Notes under the pieces: model-generated
Told to the model about the DNA's origin: nothing
Databases searched by the model: none
The model's input: only the letters and a program-made list of their open reading frames with translations
Shown here: piece by piece, positions 26,301 through 35,143 of the stretch
How positions within the stretch are numbered: the stretch's first letter is position 1
Layout: every line of letters begins with the position of its first letter
Translations under genes and position numbers: made by a program
DNA from: Fontibacillus puldeungensis
GTDB taxonomy: Bacteria; Bacillota; Bacilli; Paenibacillales; Paenibacillaceae
DNA length: 64,000 nt
Direction: 5' to 3'
NCBI RefSeq assembly: GCF_042678945.1
Contig: NZ_JBHTLM010000020.1
Coordinates: forward strand, 26,036-90,035

Positions 26301-26669
26301 TTATCCTTGTAAAATAGCTATAAGCAGGATCGCCCAGCCAGTGAGGAAGCAAATTCCGCCGAGCGGCGTTATGGCGCCAAGCTTACGAATGCCTGTTAAG
26401 CTTAGAGCGTATAAACTCCCAGAGAACAAAATGATCCCGGCCAACAGGAACCAGCCGGCTGTAACGACCAGTGAAGCATGAGCGGATTGATCGGCGATGA
26501 TACCGAGCAGAATTAAGCCTAATCCATGAGCGATGTGGTACTGGATGCCGGTCTGATACGTCTTTAGTTTTTCCCCGACAAGTATATTTTTCAGGGCATG
26601 CGCGCCGAAGGCTCCCAGCGCAACGGCAAGAAACATCATGATGGCGCCAAGCGCTACCAATGTTTGCAT
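26301..26669 (-). CDS. DUF423 family membrane protein
   Basis: A 122-residue protein with four membrane helices and the DUF423 signature (ALGAFGAHALKN, YHIAHGLGLILLG, GSLYALSLTG, ITPLGGICFLTGW). Members such as B. subtilis YwdK are uncharacterised. AGAGAGGTGA lies before the ATG. It converges with the ATP-grasp gene 55 bases away; a GC-rich inverted repeat (CCCTCCC at 26280 and GGGAGGG at 26293) lies in the gap. Confidence 0.88.
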   Translation of the reverse strand: MQTLVALGAIMMFLAVALGAFGAHALKNILVGEKLKTYQTGIQYHIAHGLGLILLGIIADQSAHASLVVTAGWFLLAGIILFSGSLYALSLTGIRKLGAITPLGGICFLTGWAILLIAILQG

Positions 26670-26792
26670 AATTAATCACCTCTCTTCTATATTAATGTTT
26701 CTATGATGTAGAGGGCAAGGCGATCAATTGATATAAATCGTGATAGGTTCAAAGAAACGAATGGTTGGGGTTAAGCTGTTAGAATGATGTGT

Positions 26793-26832
26793 AAAAAAAG
26801 CAAGGCTGCCCTGAAGGCAACCTTGCTTTTTG
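26793..26832 (-). terminator. Rho-independent terminator after asparaginase gene
   Basis: On the minus strand AAAAAGCAAGGTTGCC pairs with GGCAGCCTTGCTTTTTTT. The symmetric A and T runs would let it work in both directions. Confidence 0.82.
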
Positions 26833-26878
26833 CTTCGAGAAAGAGAATAACGAATCGTAGAAAGTTGTTGTTACTTTT

Positions 26879-28042
26879 TTATTTTGTAGGCAGCTCGATT
26901 TGCCCATACCCATAGGTCGTAAACCAATTTTTAACCGTGTTAATATCTTTGGAGTAGGACAGGCAAAGTAGCAGAAGCATCCGGGCATGGGCTGCGTTCA
27001 AATTGTCGCCAGCGATGATGCCGTCTCCGGTGGAGTAGTTGCTGCCAGATCCGGTACGGGTCGTCATAACGAAGACAACACCTTTATCAATCGCAGCCTT
27101 CCGTTCTTCGCTCATCGCCTTGGAGATGCCGCCCGCGCCGGTTCCGGCGGTGACGATCCCTTTGGCACCGTTCGCCACAAATCCGCTAATGGCGCCAGCT
27201 CCGGCATCTTGGTAAGAGTAGGCAATTTCGACTTTGGCAAGATCAGTTTTGGAGATTTTGGTCAGGTCAAACGGAGTAGCCCATTCGCTAGCGGGCTTCA
27301 GCGCGCGAAATGGAGCGCGGTAGACGCGAATCATTTTCTCATCAATAAACCCAAGTGCACCGACCTCTGGCGTTACGAAAGTATCTGTACGGTAGGAGTT
27401 GGTTTTAGTCACTTCGCGGGCGGCATGGAATTCGTCATTTAGCATCAGAACGGTGCCGAAATATTTCGTTTTCCCGCTCGCCGCGAGTTTGATGGCGTTA
27501 TACAGATTCGCCGGTGCGTCCGTTCCTATGACGGTCCATGGTCTCATTGAGCCGGTAACTATTACAGGTTTCGGGCTGCGTACCGTCAGGTCGAGGAAGT
27601 AAGCGATCTCCTCCATCGTATCGGTACCGCTGGTAACAACGACGCCATCTTGCGTTTTTAAAGCTTCGTCTACCTTTAGGGACAAGTCGTATAATTGTTG
27701 AATGGTATATGCGCTGGATCCCGAATTGCCGAATTGATATGTACTTACCTCAGCGATCTGGTCCTTGTTGGGTAGTGCCTCTACCAGGTCTGCGATAGGA
27801 AGTGAACCTGCTTTATAGGTAGTAAAGCTTGTTTCATCTGTAGATTTACCGGCTAAAGTTCCGCCTGTGGCGATGACCTCAACCTTCGGCAGCTTCTTAA
27901 CAGTTTCCGAAACGATGCTTGTGCTATCGACCGAGGCTGCGGCTGCGGAAGACGGTGAGAGATACATAGTGGGAAGTAGAGCGGAGACGGCTAGCCCAGT
28001 GGCGAGCACCCATTTTAAACTATAAGATTTCCATGACTTCAT
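26879..28042 (-). CDS. secreted type II L-asparaginase
   Basis: A 387-residue exported enzyme that hydrolyses L-asparagine to aspartate and ammonia. The signal peptide covers about residues 1-36 (basic MKSWKSYSLKW, then a hydrophobic stretch, then SSAAAA). Active-site motifs are VIATGGTLAG with the first Thr, and VVTSGTDTMEE with the Thr-Asp pair, plus PKPVIVTGSMRP. The ATG at 28042 is preferred to one at 28057 because GGAGG lies between them. A long inverted repeat lies just upstream. It is transcribed away from the ECF sigma gene and ends at a strong terminator. Confidence 0.93.
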   Translation of the reverse strand: MKSWKSYSLKWVLATGLAVSALLPTMYLSPSSAAAASVDSTSIVSETVKKLPKVEVIATGGTLAGKSTDETSFTTYKAGSLPIADLVEALPNKDQIAEVSTYQFGNSGSSAYTIQQLYDLSLKVDEALKTQDGVVVTSGTDTMEEIAYFLDLTVRSPKPVIVTGSMRPWTVIGTDAPANLYNAIKLAASGKTKYFGTVLMLNDEFHAAREVTKTNSYRTDTFVTPEVGALGFIDEKMIRVYRAPFRALKPASEWATPFDLTKISKTDLAKVEIAYSYQDAGAGAISGFVANGAKGIVTAGTGAGGISKAMSEERKAAIDKGVVFVMTTRTGSGSNYSTGDGIIAGDNLNAAHARMLLLLCLSYSKDINTVKNWFTTYGYGQIELPTK

Positions 28043-28068
28043 TCTATCGACCTCCATGATGTTAGTTT

Positions 28069-28109
28069 GTTAACGATATGTTAGATAAAATAACATAATC
28101 ATCGTTAAC
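28069..28109. promoter_or_regulatory. long inverted repeat upstream of asparaginase gene
   Basis: GTTAACGAT (28069-28077) and ATCGTTAAC (28101-28109) are perfect inverted copies, with ATGTTA (28078-28083) and TAACAT (28091-28096) as an inner pair. It lies 27-67 bases before the asparaginase start, so it is either an operator or a hairpin in the mRNA leader. Confidence 0.5.
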
Positions 28110-28238
28110 TTGAATGAATTATAGATTGATGTTAAGTATATTTACAAATCGAAAATATAGTAAGGTAAGCGGTTAAATCACGCTATTTCTTAATATATTG
28201 GGATTTTTCGCTATAAAAGACCTTTAGTAAGAAAAATC

Positions 28239-28267
28239 TTGAATTAATAATTGTGTAATAATACATT
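28239..28267 (+). promoter_or_regulatory. possible sigma-A promoter of ECF sigma operon
   Basis: TTGAAT (28239-28244), a 17-base spacer and TACATT (28262-28267) lie 50 bases before the chosen sigma gene start. The -10 match is only moderate. Confidence 0.35.
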
Positions 28268-28316
28268 ACATCAAGTAGAAAGTTCATATTTTTTTCGAAA
28301 TAGATGCAGGGGCAGG

Positions 28317-28907
28317 GTGTACGGTGAACGTCTATTGTATTGGGAGGAGGGGAGAGTCATTGATGAAGCGTCATTTCTTATAAAGTTCAAACAAGGGGAT
28401 CCTAGCGCATTTCGCTGGTTGGTTCAGGAGTATGGAACCTACATATATCGTGTAGCTTACTCGGTCCTGCATGATGCGAAGGAAGCAGAAGATGCTGCCC
28501 AGGAAATCTATCTACAAATCTACAAATCTCTCCCTGAATATCGTTCCCGCGGCTTAAAAACATGGATGACCCGCATTGCTGTCAACAAAGCGATAGATTT
28601 GAAACGTAAACGGGATCGCCGTAAAGAAGAGCAGTGGGATCCATCCAACCTTGCCCTTAAGATTCCTGTTCAGGAAGACGAAATATTAGCAGGCATGATG
28701 GATCAAGAGCGGAATCAGGAGCTTAAACGTAAAATTTTCGAGCTGCCTGAGAGTCATCGTCAGATTGTGACTGAGTTTTATTTGAACGGCAAGAGTCATG
28801 AGCAGATCGCCGCTGATCTCAGCGTGAGTGTAAAAACGGTAGAATCCAAGCTATATCGGGCTAGAACTTATATTCGTGAGCATTGGAAGATGGGGGAATG
28901 GGGATGA
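28317..28907 (+). CDS. ECF-type RNA polymerase sigma factor
   Basis: A sigma-70 family factor with region 2 (DPSAFRWLVQEYGTYIYRVA, EDAAQEIYLQIYKSLPEYR, TWMTRIAVNKAIDLKR) and region 4 (LPESHRQIVTEFYLNGKSHE, DLSVSVKTVESKLYRARTYI), typical of the extracytoplasmic-function group. The start is uncertain: I chose the GTG at 28317, giving 196 residues, behind AGGGG; a TTG at 28335 is also possible, and region 2 begins only about 20 residues later. It overlaps the next gene by 4 bases (ATGA), a classical sigma/anti-sigma arrangement. Confidence 0.88.
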   Translation: MYGERLLYWEEGRVIDEASFLIKFKQGDPSAFRWLVQEYGTYIYRVAYSVLHDAKEAEDAAQEIYLQIYKSLPEYRSRGLKTWMTRIAVNKAIDLKRKRDRRKEEQWDPSNLALKIPVQEDEILAGMMDQERNQELKRKIFELPESHRQIVTEFYLNGKSHEQIAADLSVSVKTVESKLYRARTYIREHWKMGEWG

Positions 28908-29362
28908 ACCGGATGAAGGCAAACGAACGGGATCTCTGGGAGAAATACATACGAGGGGAGACTCCTCCGGATACAGCCAAGCGACTGGATGCGCTGTTAG
29001 CCGAAAATCCCGAAGCTTTTGACGCCTATTTAGAGGTTTTTGCTTCCTTGGAGCAGGAGCTTCCGATTCCAGAGAATGAGCAGCATTTTATACAGAACGT
29101 TCTGGGTGCGCTGCCGCAGGAGAAGCAAAACATCAAGGGCGTTCACGAGTCTGACAAACAGGCGAAATCTTGGATTTATAACCCTCTGTTCCATTATGCT
29201 ATTGCCGCTTCCATCACGGTATTGCTGTTAACAAGCGGATTTTTCGACCTGCTGTCCGCAGAAGCGAACAAGGTCATTAGCCGCCCTCCGGATGCTTCGA
29301 TGAGTAAGCACGTCGTTGATCAAGCATCGGCTTGGATCGATAAATTTCAAAGTAAGAGATAA
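28904..29362 (+). CDS. single-pass membrane protein, probable anti-sigma factor
   Basis: A 152-residue protein with a charged cytoplasmic N-terminal part (LWEKYIRGETPPDTAKRLDA), one membrane helix at about residues 97-117 and a short tail outside the membrane. No HxxxCxxC zinc motif is present, so it is not a standard ZAS anti-sigma factor. The anti-sigma call rests on topology and on the ATGA overlap with the sigma gene. TGGGGGAATGGGG supplies the ribosome site. Confidence 0.7.
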   Translation: MNRMKANERDLWEKYIRGETPPDTAKRLDALLAENPEAFDAYLEVFASLEQELPIPENEQHFIQNVLGALPQEKQNIKGVHESDKQAKSWIYNPLFHYAIAASITVLLLTSGFFDLLSAEANKVISRPPDASMSKHVVDQASAWIDKFQSKR

Positions 29363-29389
29363 CTTGAAACGAGGAAAGGAAGGATAAAC

Positions 29390-30493
29390 ATGCCATACAA
29401 CCGAAACCGGATGCTGGCTTTTCTATTAAACTTTATCCCGGGTTTAGGACACTTATATTGGGGGAAAAGAGGACGCGGCATTTTCTACCCGATGTTCTTC
29501 TTTGGCGGTCTGCTGAGCGGGGTGCTGCTCTCCATCGCCAGCAACGATGGATTTTTCTTTATGCTTGCTGGTGTACTGGCTCTCATTCTCTGGGGGATCT
29601 CAATGATCGACCTGTTCGTAGTTATGCTTCGTGAGCCTGCTTCCATCCACTCGCCGTATGGGGATATTCACGACCCGATGCAGCCGATTTCCGGGGCCGG
29701 GCGGGAATCGGAAAAGTTCTACACCATTTTGCTGTCCTTTGTTCCTGGCTTAGGCCATTTTCAACTAGGGCTCATGCAGCGGGGGTTGTCATTTCTGATC
29801 GCCTTCTTCGGCTTGATCACGATGATGTTCTTTGCTACAGGAATCACTCATGAGGATGGATTCCTGCTGTTTCTCGGCCTGTTGCCGATTATATGGCTGT
29901 ACAGCATGTTTGATGCGGTTCAGCTTGTTCACCGCAAGCAGGCTGGAGAACCGCTGCTTGACCGCACGCTGTTCGATGAATGGGAGAACGGCAGAATTGA
30001 GGGGCGCCGCAGCAAGGTGCTGGCAACGCTGCTCTCCGCATTTCCTGGTGCGGGACAAATGTATTTGGGCCTTCAAAAACGCGGTCTGCAGATGATGGTA
30101 CTGTTTATGGCCAGCTTCTACATTATCGACGTTCTAAGATTGTCGCTATTCCTGTTCCTCATTCCAATCATTTGGTTCTACTGCTTCTTCGACGGCCTGC
30201 AGCAAACGAGTCGGTACGGTATTTTGCCGATGGAGGATCAGCCGCTCATTGAAATCCGAGGCAACCACCAGCATTGGCTGGGGTGGGTGTTGATCGCTTT
30301 GGGTGTTTACTATGTTGGCATGGAGTTAATTGTACCTGTGCTTGACAACTATTTTCCTTGGTTTCGGTTTGATTACCTGATACATCAATACTTGCGGCCC
30401 TTCTTCGTTTCGCTGATCTTGATCGGAGGCGGTCTGAAGCTGCTTTGGAAGCCGAAACGCCGTGATGTGTTCTGGGAAGACGGGGAAATCTAA
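29390..30493 (+). CDS. multi-pass membrane protein built from three similar TM2-like units
   Basis: A 367-residue membrane protein. Three units of about 100 residues repeat the pattern FxPGxGxxxxGxxxRG: FIPGLGHLYWGKRGRG at 15, FVPGLGHFQLGLMQRG at 117 and FPGAGQMYLGLQKRG at 218. Each unit ends in a matching helix, ILWGISMIDLF, IIWLYSMFDAV and IIWFYCFFDGL. A fourth hydrophobic part follows (GWVLIALGVYYVGMEL and VSLILIGGGLKLLW). The PGxG/RG pattern resembles the TM2 domain. It is 27 bases after the probable anti-sigma gene and ends at a terminator, so it is part of the sigma operon, perhaps as its membrane sensor or main target. Confidence 0.82.
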   Translation: MPYNRNRMLAFLLNFIPGLGHLYWGKRGRGIFYPMFFFGGLLSGVLLSIASNDGFFFMLAGVLALILWGISMIDLFVVMLREPASIHSPYGDIHDPMQPISGAGRESEKFYTILLSFVPGLGHFQLGLMQRGLSFLIAFFGLITMMFFATGITHEDGFLLFLGLLPIIWLYSMFDAVQLVHRKQAGEPLLDRTLFDEWENGRIEGRRSKVLATLLSAFPGAGQMYLGLQKRGLQMMVLFMASFYIIDVLRLSLFLFLIPIIWFYCFFDGLQQTSRYGILPMEDQPLIEIRGNHQHWLGWVLIALGVYYVGMELIVPVLDNYFPWFRFDYLIHQYLRPFFVSLILIGGGLKLLWKPKRRDVFWEDGEI

Positions 30494-30536
30494 GTATATC
30501 CTATATGTTATCAAGCTAAATACAATCGTTAAGAAG

Positions 30537-30582
30537 TAGAGAGATTATTGCCCTTTGGACAGAATCTCTCTATTTTCTTTTA
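30537..30582 (+). terminator. Rho-independent terminator after ECF sigma operon
   Basis: TAGAGAGATT (30537-30546) pairs with AATCTCTCTA (30563-30572), followed by TTTTCTTTT. Confidence 0.82.
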
Positions 30583-30638
30583 GCGGCTTGAATTTGATAC
30601 AATTCAGAAAGTGGATCAACATAAAGGAGAATATTCGG

Positions 30639-31334
30639 ATGTTCAAAATATTTATCGTCGAAGATGACAATCAACTCGTCGCCCTTCTGGATGAATACCT
30701 GCAGCGTTTTGGTTACAGCACGTATGCGGTGACAGATTTTGGCGCCGTAAAGACGGATTTTGAGCAATATGCTCCGCATCTCGTCCTGCTCGATGTCAAT
30801 CTGCCGAAATATGACGGTTATTATTGGTGCCGTCAGATTCGCAATTTGTCCACCTGTCCTATTATCTTTCTATCAGCACGTGAAGGTAAGATGGATCAGG
30901 TCATGGCGCTGGAAAATGGGGCGGACGACTACATCACGAAGCCGTTCGATTATGATATCGTTATCGCGAAAATTATGAGTCAGCTCCGCCGGGCGTATGG
31001 GACTTATGCCGGGAATGCGGATGAGCGCACGTTGACCGTATCGGGCCTTCGGCTAGACCGGGATCGCCTGCATCTTAGCTTATACGAAACGCGAGTGGAG
31101 CTAAGCTTAACGGAAGTTAAAATATTGGACGAGCTCATGAGCAAGTGCGAACAGGTCGTCAGCCGGGAACGGTTACTGGAAAAAATATGGGATGATCAGG
31201 CCTTTGTCGATGATAACACGCTAAACGTGTATGTGACCCGGGTTAGAAAGAAGCTGTCGGCGTTAGGCATTGATGATGCGCTGCAAACCGTGCGCGGACA
31301 AGGCTATCGCCTGGTTCCGCAATGGGAGGGGTAG
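30639..31334 (+). CDS. OmpR-family response regulator, Bce type
   Basis: A 231-residue response regulator. The receiver domain has the acidic pair D9-D10, phospho-acceptor D52 in LLDVNLP and K101 in TKPFD. The C-terminal winged helix contains LSLTEVKILDELM and DDNTLNVYVTRVRKKL. The ATG at 30639 follows AAAGGAGA. It is 3 bases from the histidine kinase gene, and a Bce-type ABC transporter follows, the standard antimicrobial-peptide detoxification layout of Firmicutes. Its likely target site is at 32334. Confidence 0.93.
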   Translation: MFKIFIVEDDNQLVALLDEYLQRFGYSTYAVTDFGAVKTDFEQYAPHLVLLDVNLPKYDGYYWCRQIRNLSTCPIIFLSAREGKMDQVMALENGADDYITKPFDYDIVIAKIMSQLRRAYGTYAGNADERTLTVSGLRLDRDRLHLSLYETRVELSLTEVKILDELMSKCEQVVSRERLLEKIWDDQAFVDDNTLNVYVTRVRKKLSALGIDDALQTVRGQGYRLVPQWEG

Positions 31335-31337
31335 AGA

Positions 31338-32312
31338 GTGAGGCTTTTTCTTAGGGAGCAGCGCCCGTTGATTTTGATTTATGCTTTACAGCTGGTGTTG
31401 ACTTCCGTGGTCTATTGGCTGGACGGTTACCGTAATCTGGCGAACAGCTTATACGCCGCGTTACTAAGCGGATGCTTGCTGCTGGCCTACCTGGTTTATC
31501 GTTATATCACAAATCGGACGTTTTACCGTCGTCTTGAGGAGCCGTCAACCTCGCTGCAAGATTTTACTGATGTGAAACCAGGTTCGCCATTGTCGGAAGG
31601 CCTGCATCATCTGCTGAAAGCGCAATATCGCTATTATTTATCCGAAATTCACGAGCAGCAAAGCAAAGTAGAAGCACATCTGCATTTCATCAATCAGTGG
31701 GTGCACCAGATGAAGACCCCTGTATCGGTTATTCATCTCATGGTGCAAAATGAGGATGATCCGAGATCGGTTGCGATTGAGGACGAGATAGACCGCCTGC
31801 GAAAAGGGCTGGAGATGGTGCTGTACACCGCACGTCTGGATACGTTTGAGCATGATTTTTACGTCGAGACTCTGGATTTGGAGAAGCTGGTCCGCTCGGT
31901 GACGTCCTCTCAAAAACGGCTGTTCATCCGGCGAAAGGTGTTTCCACAAATCGAAATTGAAGGTGATTTATCCATCGCCTCGGACGAGAAGTGGCTGTCG
32001 TTTGTGTTGGTACAGATCGTAACGAATGCCGTGAAGTATACGGTGAAGGAAAATGCCAAGGTTCAATTTCACGGTTATGTCCGCGATAAGGATACGGTGC
32101 TGGAAATCGCTGACGAGGGGATCGGAATCCCCGAAAGCGACCTGCCACGTGTATTTGACCCCTATTTCACCGGTGAAAACGGGCGCCGTTTTCAAGAGTC
32201 TACGGGGATGGGCATGTACCTGGTAAAGCAAATATGCGGCAAATTAGGTCACCGGGTAGAGCTGGAGTCCAAGATAGGTAAAGGCACTACGGTTCGGATC
32301 GTGTGGTCTTAA
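31338..32312 (+). CDS. intramembrane-sensing histidine kinase, Bce type
   Basis: A 324-residue kinase with two N-terminal membrane helices (about 11-28 and 38-57) and almost no loop between them, the mark of the BceS group, which senses through its partner transporter. The H-box is WVHQMKTPVSVI with H123; the N-box is QIVTNAVKYT; DEGIGIPESDLPRVFDPYF and STGMGMYLVKQIC complete the ATPase domain. It starts at a GTG directly after the regulator gene. Confidence 0.93.
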   Translation: MRLFLREQRPLILIYALQLVLTSVVYWLDGYRNLANSLYAALLSGCLLLAYLVYRYITNRTFYRRLEEPSTSLQDFTDVKPGSPLSEGLHHLLKAQYRYYLSEIHEQQSKVEAHLHFINQWVHQMKTPVSVIHLMVQNEDDPRSVAIEDEIDRLRKGLEMVLYTARLDTFEHDFYVETLDLEKLVRSVTSSQKRLFIRRKVFPQIEIEGDLSIASDEKWLSFVLVQIVTNAVKYTVKENAKVQFHGYVRDKDTVLEIADEGIGIPESDLPRVFDPYFTGENGRRFQESTGMGMYLVKQICGKLGHRVELESKIGKGTTVRIVWS

Positions 32313-32333
32313 TCCCCAATTCAAGACCCAAAT

Positions 32334-32399
32334 CTTACAAGGAAGTAAGGTAACTGTAAGGTTGAGCGATGGTTTAGGCCGTCTCAGCCTTTATATAAT
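32334..32399 (+). promoter_or_regulatory. promoter with inverted-repeat operator before the ABC transporter
   Basis: CTTAC-AAGGAA-GTAAG (32334-32349) is a perfect inverted repeat, followed by a partial second site GTAACTGTAAGG (32350-32361). A perfect -10, TATAAT (32394-32399), lies downstream with no matching -35, as expected for a promoter activated by a bound response regulator. The adjacent Bce-type regulator is the obvious candidate. Confidence 0.55.
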
Positions 32400-32429
32400 A
32401 AACTCAGGTCAGGGTAAAGGAGTACCGTT

Positions 32430-33200
32430 ATGCCGGTTCTGGAAGTTCGAGCGTTATCAAAAATTTATGAAGGGAAAATAGCCACCAAAGCGCTGGACCA
32501 TGTCACTTTTCGGATAGAGGAGGGGGATTTCGTAGGTATTATGGGTCCGTCGGGCAGTGGAAAAACAACACTGCTTAACGTGATCTCAACGATCGATGAG
32601 CCGACCTCCGGGGAAGTCATCTTGAATGGACAAAATCCGCACCGGATGGATCGGCAGCAAACGGCTTTGTTCCGGCGGCGCGAGCTGGGGTTTATTTTTC
32701 AACACTTTAATTTGCTCGATACACTCACGGCTGAGGAAAACATGGTGCTGCCTTTAACGCTGGATGGGATTTCCGTACGCGATATGAAGGCTAAGGCTCA
32801 GGAGATGGCTTCCCGTCTCGGCATCGAGTCCGTCTTAAACAAATACATGTACGAAATGTCAGGCGGTCAAATGCAGCGAACAGCTATCGCCCGGGCGATG
32901 ATTCATGAACCGTCGCTGATTTTGGCAGATGAGCCGACCGGAAACCTTGATTCCAAATCGTCCAGAGATGTAATGGAGGCATTTGCGCGCATGAACGAAC
33001 AGTATAAGGCGACGATTATGATGGTGACGCATGACGCGCTGGCGGCGAGCTACTGCCACCGCGTACTCTTTATCAAGGATGGAAAGTTGTACAACGAGCT
33101 TTATAGGGGAAACAACCGGCAAGCCTTTTTCCAGCGAATCATTGATATGATGTCCCTGCTGGGAGGAGATAGCCATGAACTTTCGTCAATTCGCCTTTAA
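32430..33200 (+). CDS. Bce-type ABC transporter ATP-binding protein
   Basis: A 256-residue ATPase of the MacB/Bce group. Walker A is GPSGSGKTT (39-47), the Q-loop is in FIFQHFNLLDTLTAEEN, the signature is MSGGQMQRTAIARA and Walker B is LILADEPTGNLDS. It overlaps its permease by 26 bases. In this family the ATPase drives removal of peptide antibiotics such as bacitracin from their lipid targets and also signals to the histidine kinase. Confidence 0.95.
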   Translation: MPVLEVRALSKIYEGKIATKALDHVTFRIEEGDFVGIMGPSGSGKTTLLNVISTIDEPTSGEVILNGQNPHRMDRQQTALFRRRELGFIFQHFNLLDTLTAEENMVLPLTLDGISVRDMKAKAQEMASRLGIESVLNKYMYEMSGGQMQRTAIARAMIHEPSLILADEPTGNLDSKSSRDVMEAFARMNEQYKATIMMVTHDALAASYCHRVLFIKDGKLYNELYRGNNRQAFFQRIIDMMSLLGGDSHELSSIRL

Positions 33201-35130
33201 CAATGTTCTGCGTAACAAACGAATTTACGCCGCCTATTTCCTAAGCAGCTCCTTTTCGGTGATGATTTTTTTCGTTTGCGCCATGTTTTTGTTTCATCCG
33301 GACTTGCGGGAAAAGCTGGTGTATCATTCGGCGCTGTATGTGCTCGAGACGGCGGAAGCGATCATGTATGTGTTTTCGGTATTCTTTGTCATTTATTCAG
33401 TTGGGTCGTTTCTTCGGTCACGTAAAAAAGAATTCGGCATCTTGCTGCTGCATGGCATGACGGAAAAGCAGCTGCGCAGGCTGGTGTTTTTGGAAAATAT
33501 GCTTATCGGAGCCGGAGCAATTGTGTGCGGTATGGCCGGCGGCATATTAACCGCCAAGCTATTTTTGATGTTCGGTTCGAACCTGTTGGGCATTCCTCCG
33601 CTATCGTTCCATATAACGTGGTCCAGTCTGCTACTGACGATTTTTTCGTTTACGCTGTTGTTTCTACTAATTTCACTTCTTACGACCGTGCTGCTCGGGC
33701 CGCACCGGCTCATTGATCTGTTGCAAACCGGGATTAGGCCGGCTTTGCAGACTAAAGCGTCAGTGCCATTATCGCTGTTAGCGGCTGCTTTACTGGGGTT
33801 AAGCTATGTGCTGGCCGTTACAACATCTGCTTCCACGTTGATGATCCGAATGCTGCCGGTGACGGGGATGACGATATTAGGAACCTATTTGTTTTTCAGT
33901 CAATTTAGCGTATTTCTGATTGAGGCGGTGAAGAAGCGGCTTCGTTTTTACTGGAAAAAAACGAACCTGGTCACGATTTCGAACCTCGCTTACCGGATGA
34001 AGGACAATGCGGTCATGCTCTTTCTGGTGACCATCATTTCCACGGTTACGTTTTGCGCGATGGGCGCATTTGCCTCGATCAATCGGATGGCCGATGAGTT
34101 CGAGCATGATTACCCGGTGGATATCGGTTATGTCAGCAAAGCTGGTAACAAGCTGGAGACGGAGTATATAAAGCTCATTGATAACGAATTGACTACGAGA
34201 GGCATCCGTTACCGTACGGAAAAGCTGCCAGTTTATTTGGTTGGCATCGCTTCCTCCACCGAAGCATCTTCTCCAGATCGTCTTCCAGTCATTGCTTACT
34301 CGGACTACCGGAGACTTATGACCACTGCAGGATTTCTGGTTCATGAGAAGGAGCTGAAAAATAACGAAGCTCTTGTGTTGATAAGCTCTCAGCGTGAGAA
34401 GCTGCTGCTGAAGCATCGAAAGCTTGTAGGTTATGTGTTGAAGGATCAAGGGCTTCGCATTCGGGAGATCGGGCTGACGGAGCATGTGGCCATTCCGGAA
34501 TGGCTCACTGAGCAGATAGGGAATGACCGGGACGGCTCCTACTCTGGCTTGGTTGTAAGCGACGAGTTTGTGCAGCGCATTAAATCGCCGCTTGAGGTTG
34601 ACCGTCTGACGGCTTTCTTTGTGGATCATTTGCAGCGAACGGAGGGCCTCGCCTCTTCCCTTGCGGAGAAGGGGGAGGTTCGCTACAAAGAGGGCAAATC
34701 ATACTCGATGACGGTAAGCGGAACGCTGTACAAAGTGCAGCGGACTACCTACGGGGCGCTGCTCTTTTTTGCCCTGCTGGTCGGAACGGTATTTTTCATC
34801 GCTGCAGGCAGCTTCCTGTATTTCAGGCTTTACAGCGATCTTGAATACGACCGAAGGCAATATGCAGCCATGGCCAAGCTGGGCTTGACGGATAAGGAAT
34901 TAGCCGCAATTGTCACGAGACAAATCGGCTTATTATTTTTCGTTCCGATCGTGCTCGCCATCATACACAGCTTGTTTGCATTTATCGCAATGCAGAGCTT
35001 TTTCAATTTTTCGGTCGTCTGGGAAACAGGGCTTATATTATGCACATTTTTGCTGGTGCAAGTCGTGTATTTCTTTTTTATTCGCGCCCGCTATTTACGA
35101 AATGTCAGAAAAACGATGAGATCAACCTGA
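33175..35130 (+). CDS. Bce-type ABC transporter permease (FtsX family)
   Basis: A 651-residue permease with about ten membrane helices and a large extracytoplasmic domain between helices 7 and 8 (about residues 310-520), the BceB layout. The N-terminal FRQFAFNNVLRNKRIYAAYF, RKKEFGILLLHGMTEKQLRR and DRRQYAAMAKLGLTDKELA are FtsX-like coupling segments. GGGAGGAG precedes the ATG inside the ATPase gene. The drug recognised cannot be told; the genes that follow suggest undecaprenyl-linked targets. Confidence 0.93.
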   Translation: MNFRQFAFNNVLRNKRIYAAYFLSSSFSVMIFFVCAMFLFHPDLREKLVYHSALYVLETAEAIMYVFSVFFVIYSVGSFLRSRKKEFGILLLHGMTEKQLRRLVFLENMLIGAGAIVCGMAGGILTAKLFLMFGSNLLGIPPLSFHITWSSLLLTIFSFTLLFLLISLLTTVLLGPHRLIDLLQTGIRPALQTKASVPLSLLAAALLGLSYVLAVTTSASTLMIRMLPVTGMTILGTYLFFSQFSVFLIEAVKKRLRFYWKKTNLVTISNLAYRMKDNAVMLFLVTIISTVTFCAMGAFASINRMADEFEHDYPVDIGYVSKAGNKLETEYIKLIDNELTTRGIRYRTEKLPVYLVGIASSTEASSPDRLPVIAYSDYRRLMTTAGFLVHEKELKNNEALVLISSQREKLLLKHRKLVGYVLKDQGLRIREIGLTEHVAIPEWLTEQIGNDRDGSYSGLVVSDEFVQRIKSPLEVDRLTAFFVDHLQRTEGLASSLAEKGEVRYKEGKSYSMTVSGTLYKVQRTTYGALLFFALLVGTVFFIAAGSFLYFRLYSDLEYDRRQYAAMAKLGLTDKELAAIVTRQIGLLFFVPIVLAIIHSLFAFIAMQSFFNFSVVWETGLILCTFLLVQVVYFFFIRARYLRNVRKTMRST

Positions 35131-35143
35131 ACGGAGGTAGAGT

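Noticed and set aside
26278..26305. CCCTCCC/GGGAGGG inverted repeat as terminator
   Set aside because: Short stem without a proper T run on either strand; left as a note in the DUF423 entry.
33877..34629. 250-codon minus-strand frame opposite the Bce permease
   Set aside because: Antisense shadow; composition and codon pattern do not look coding.
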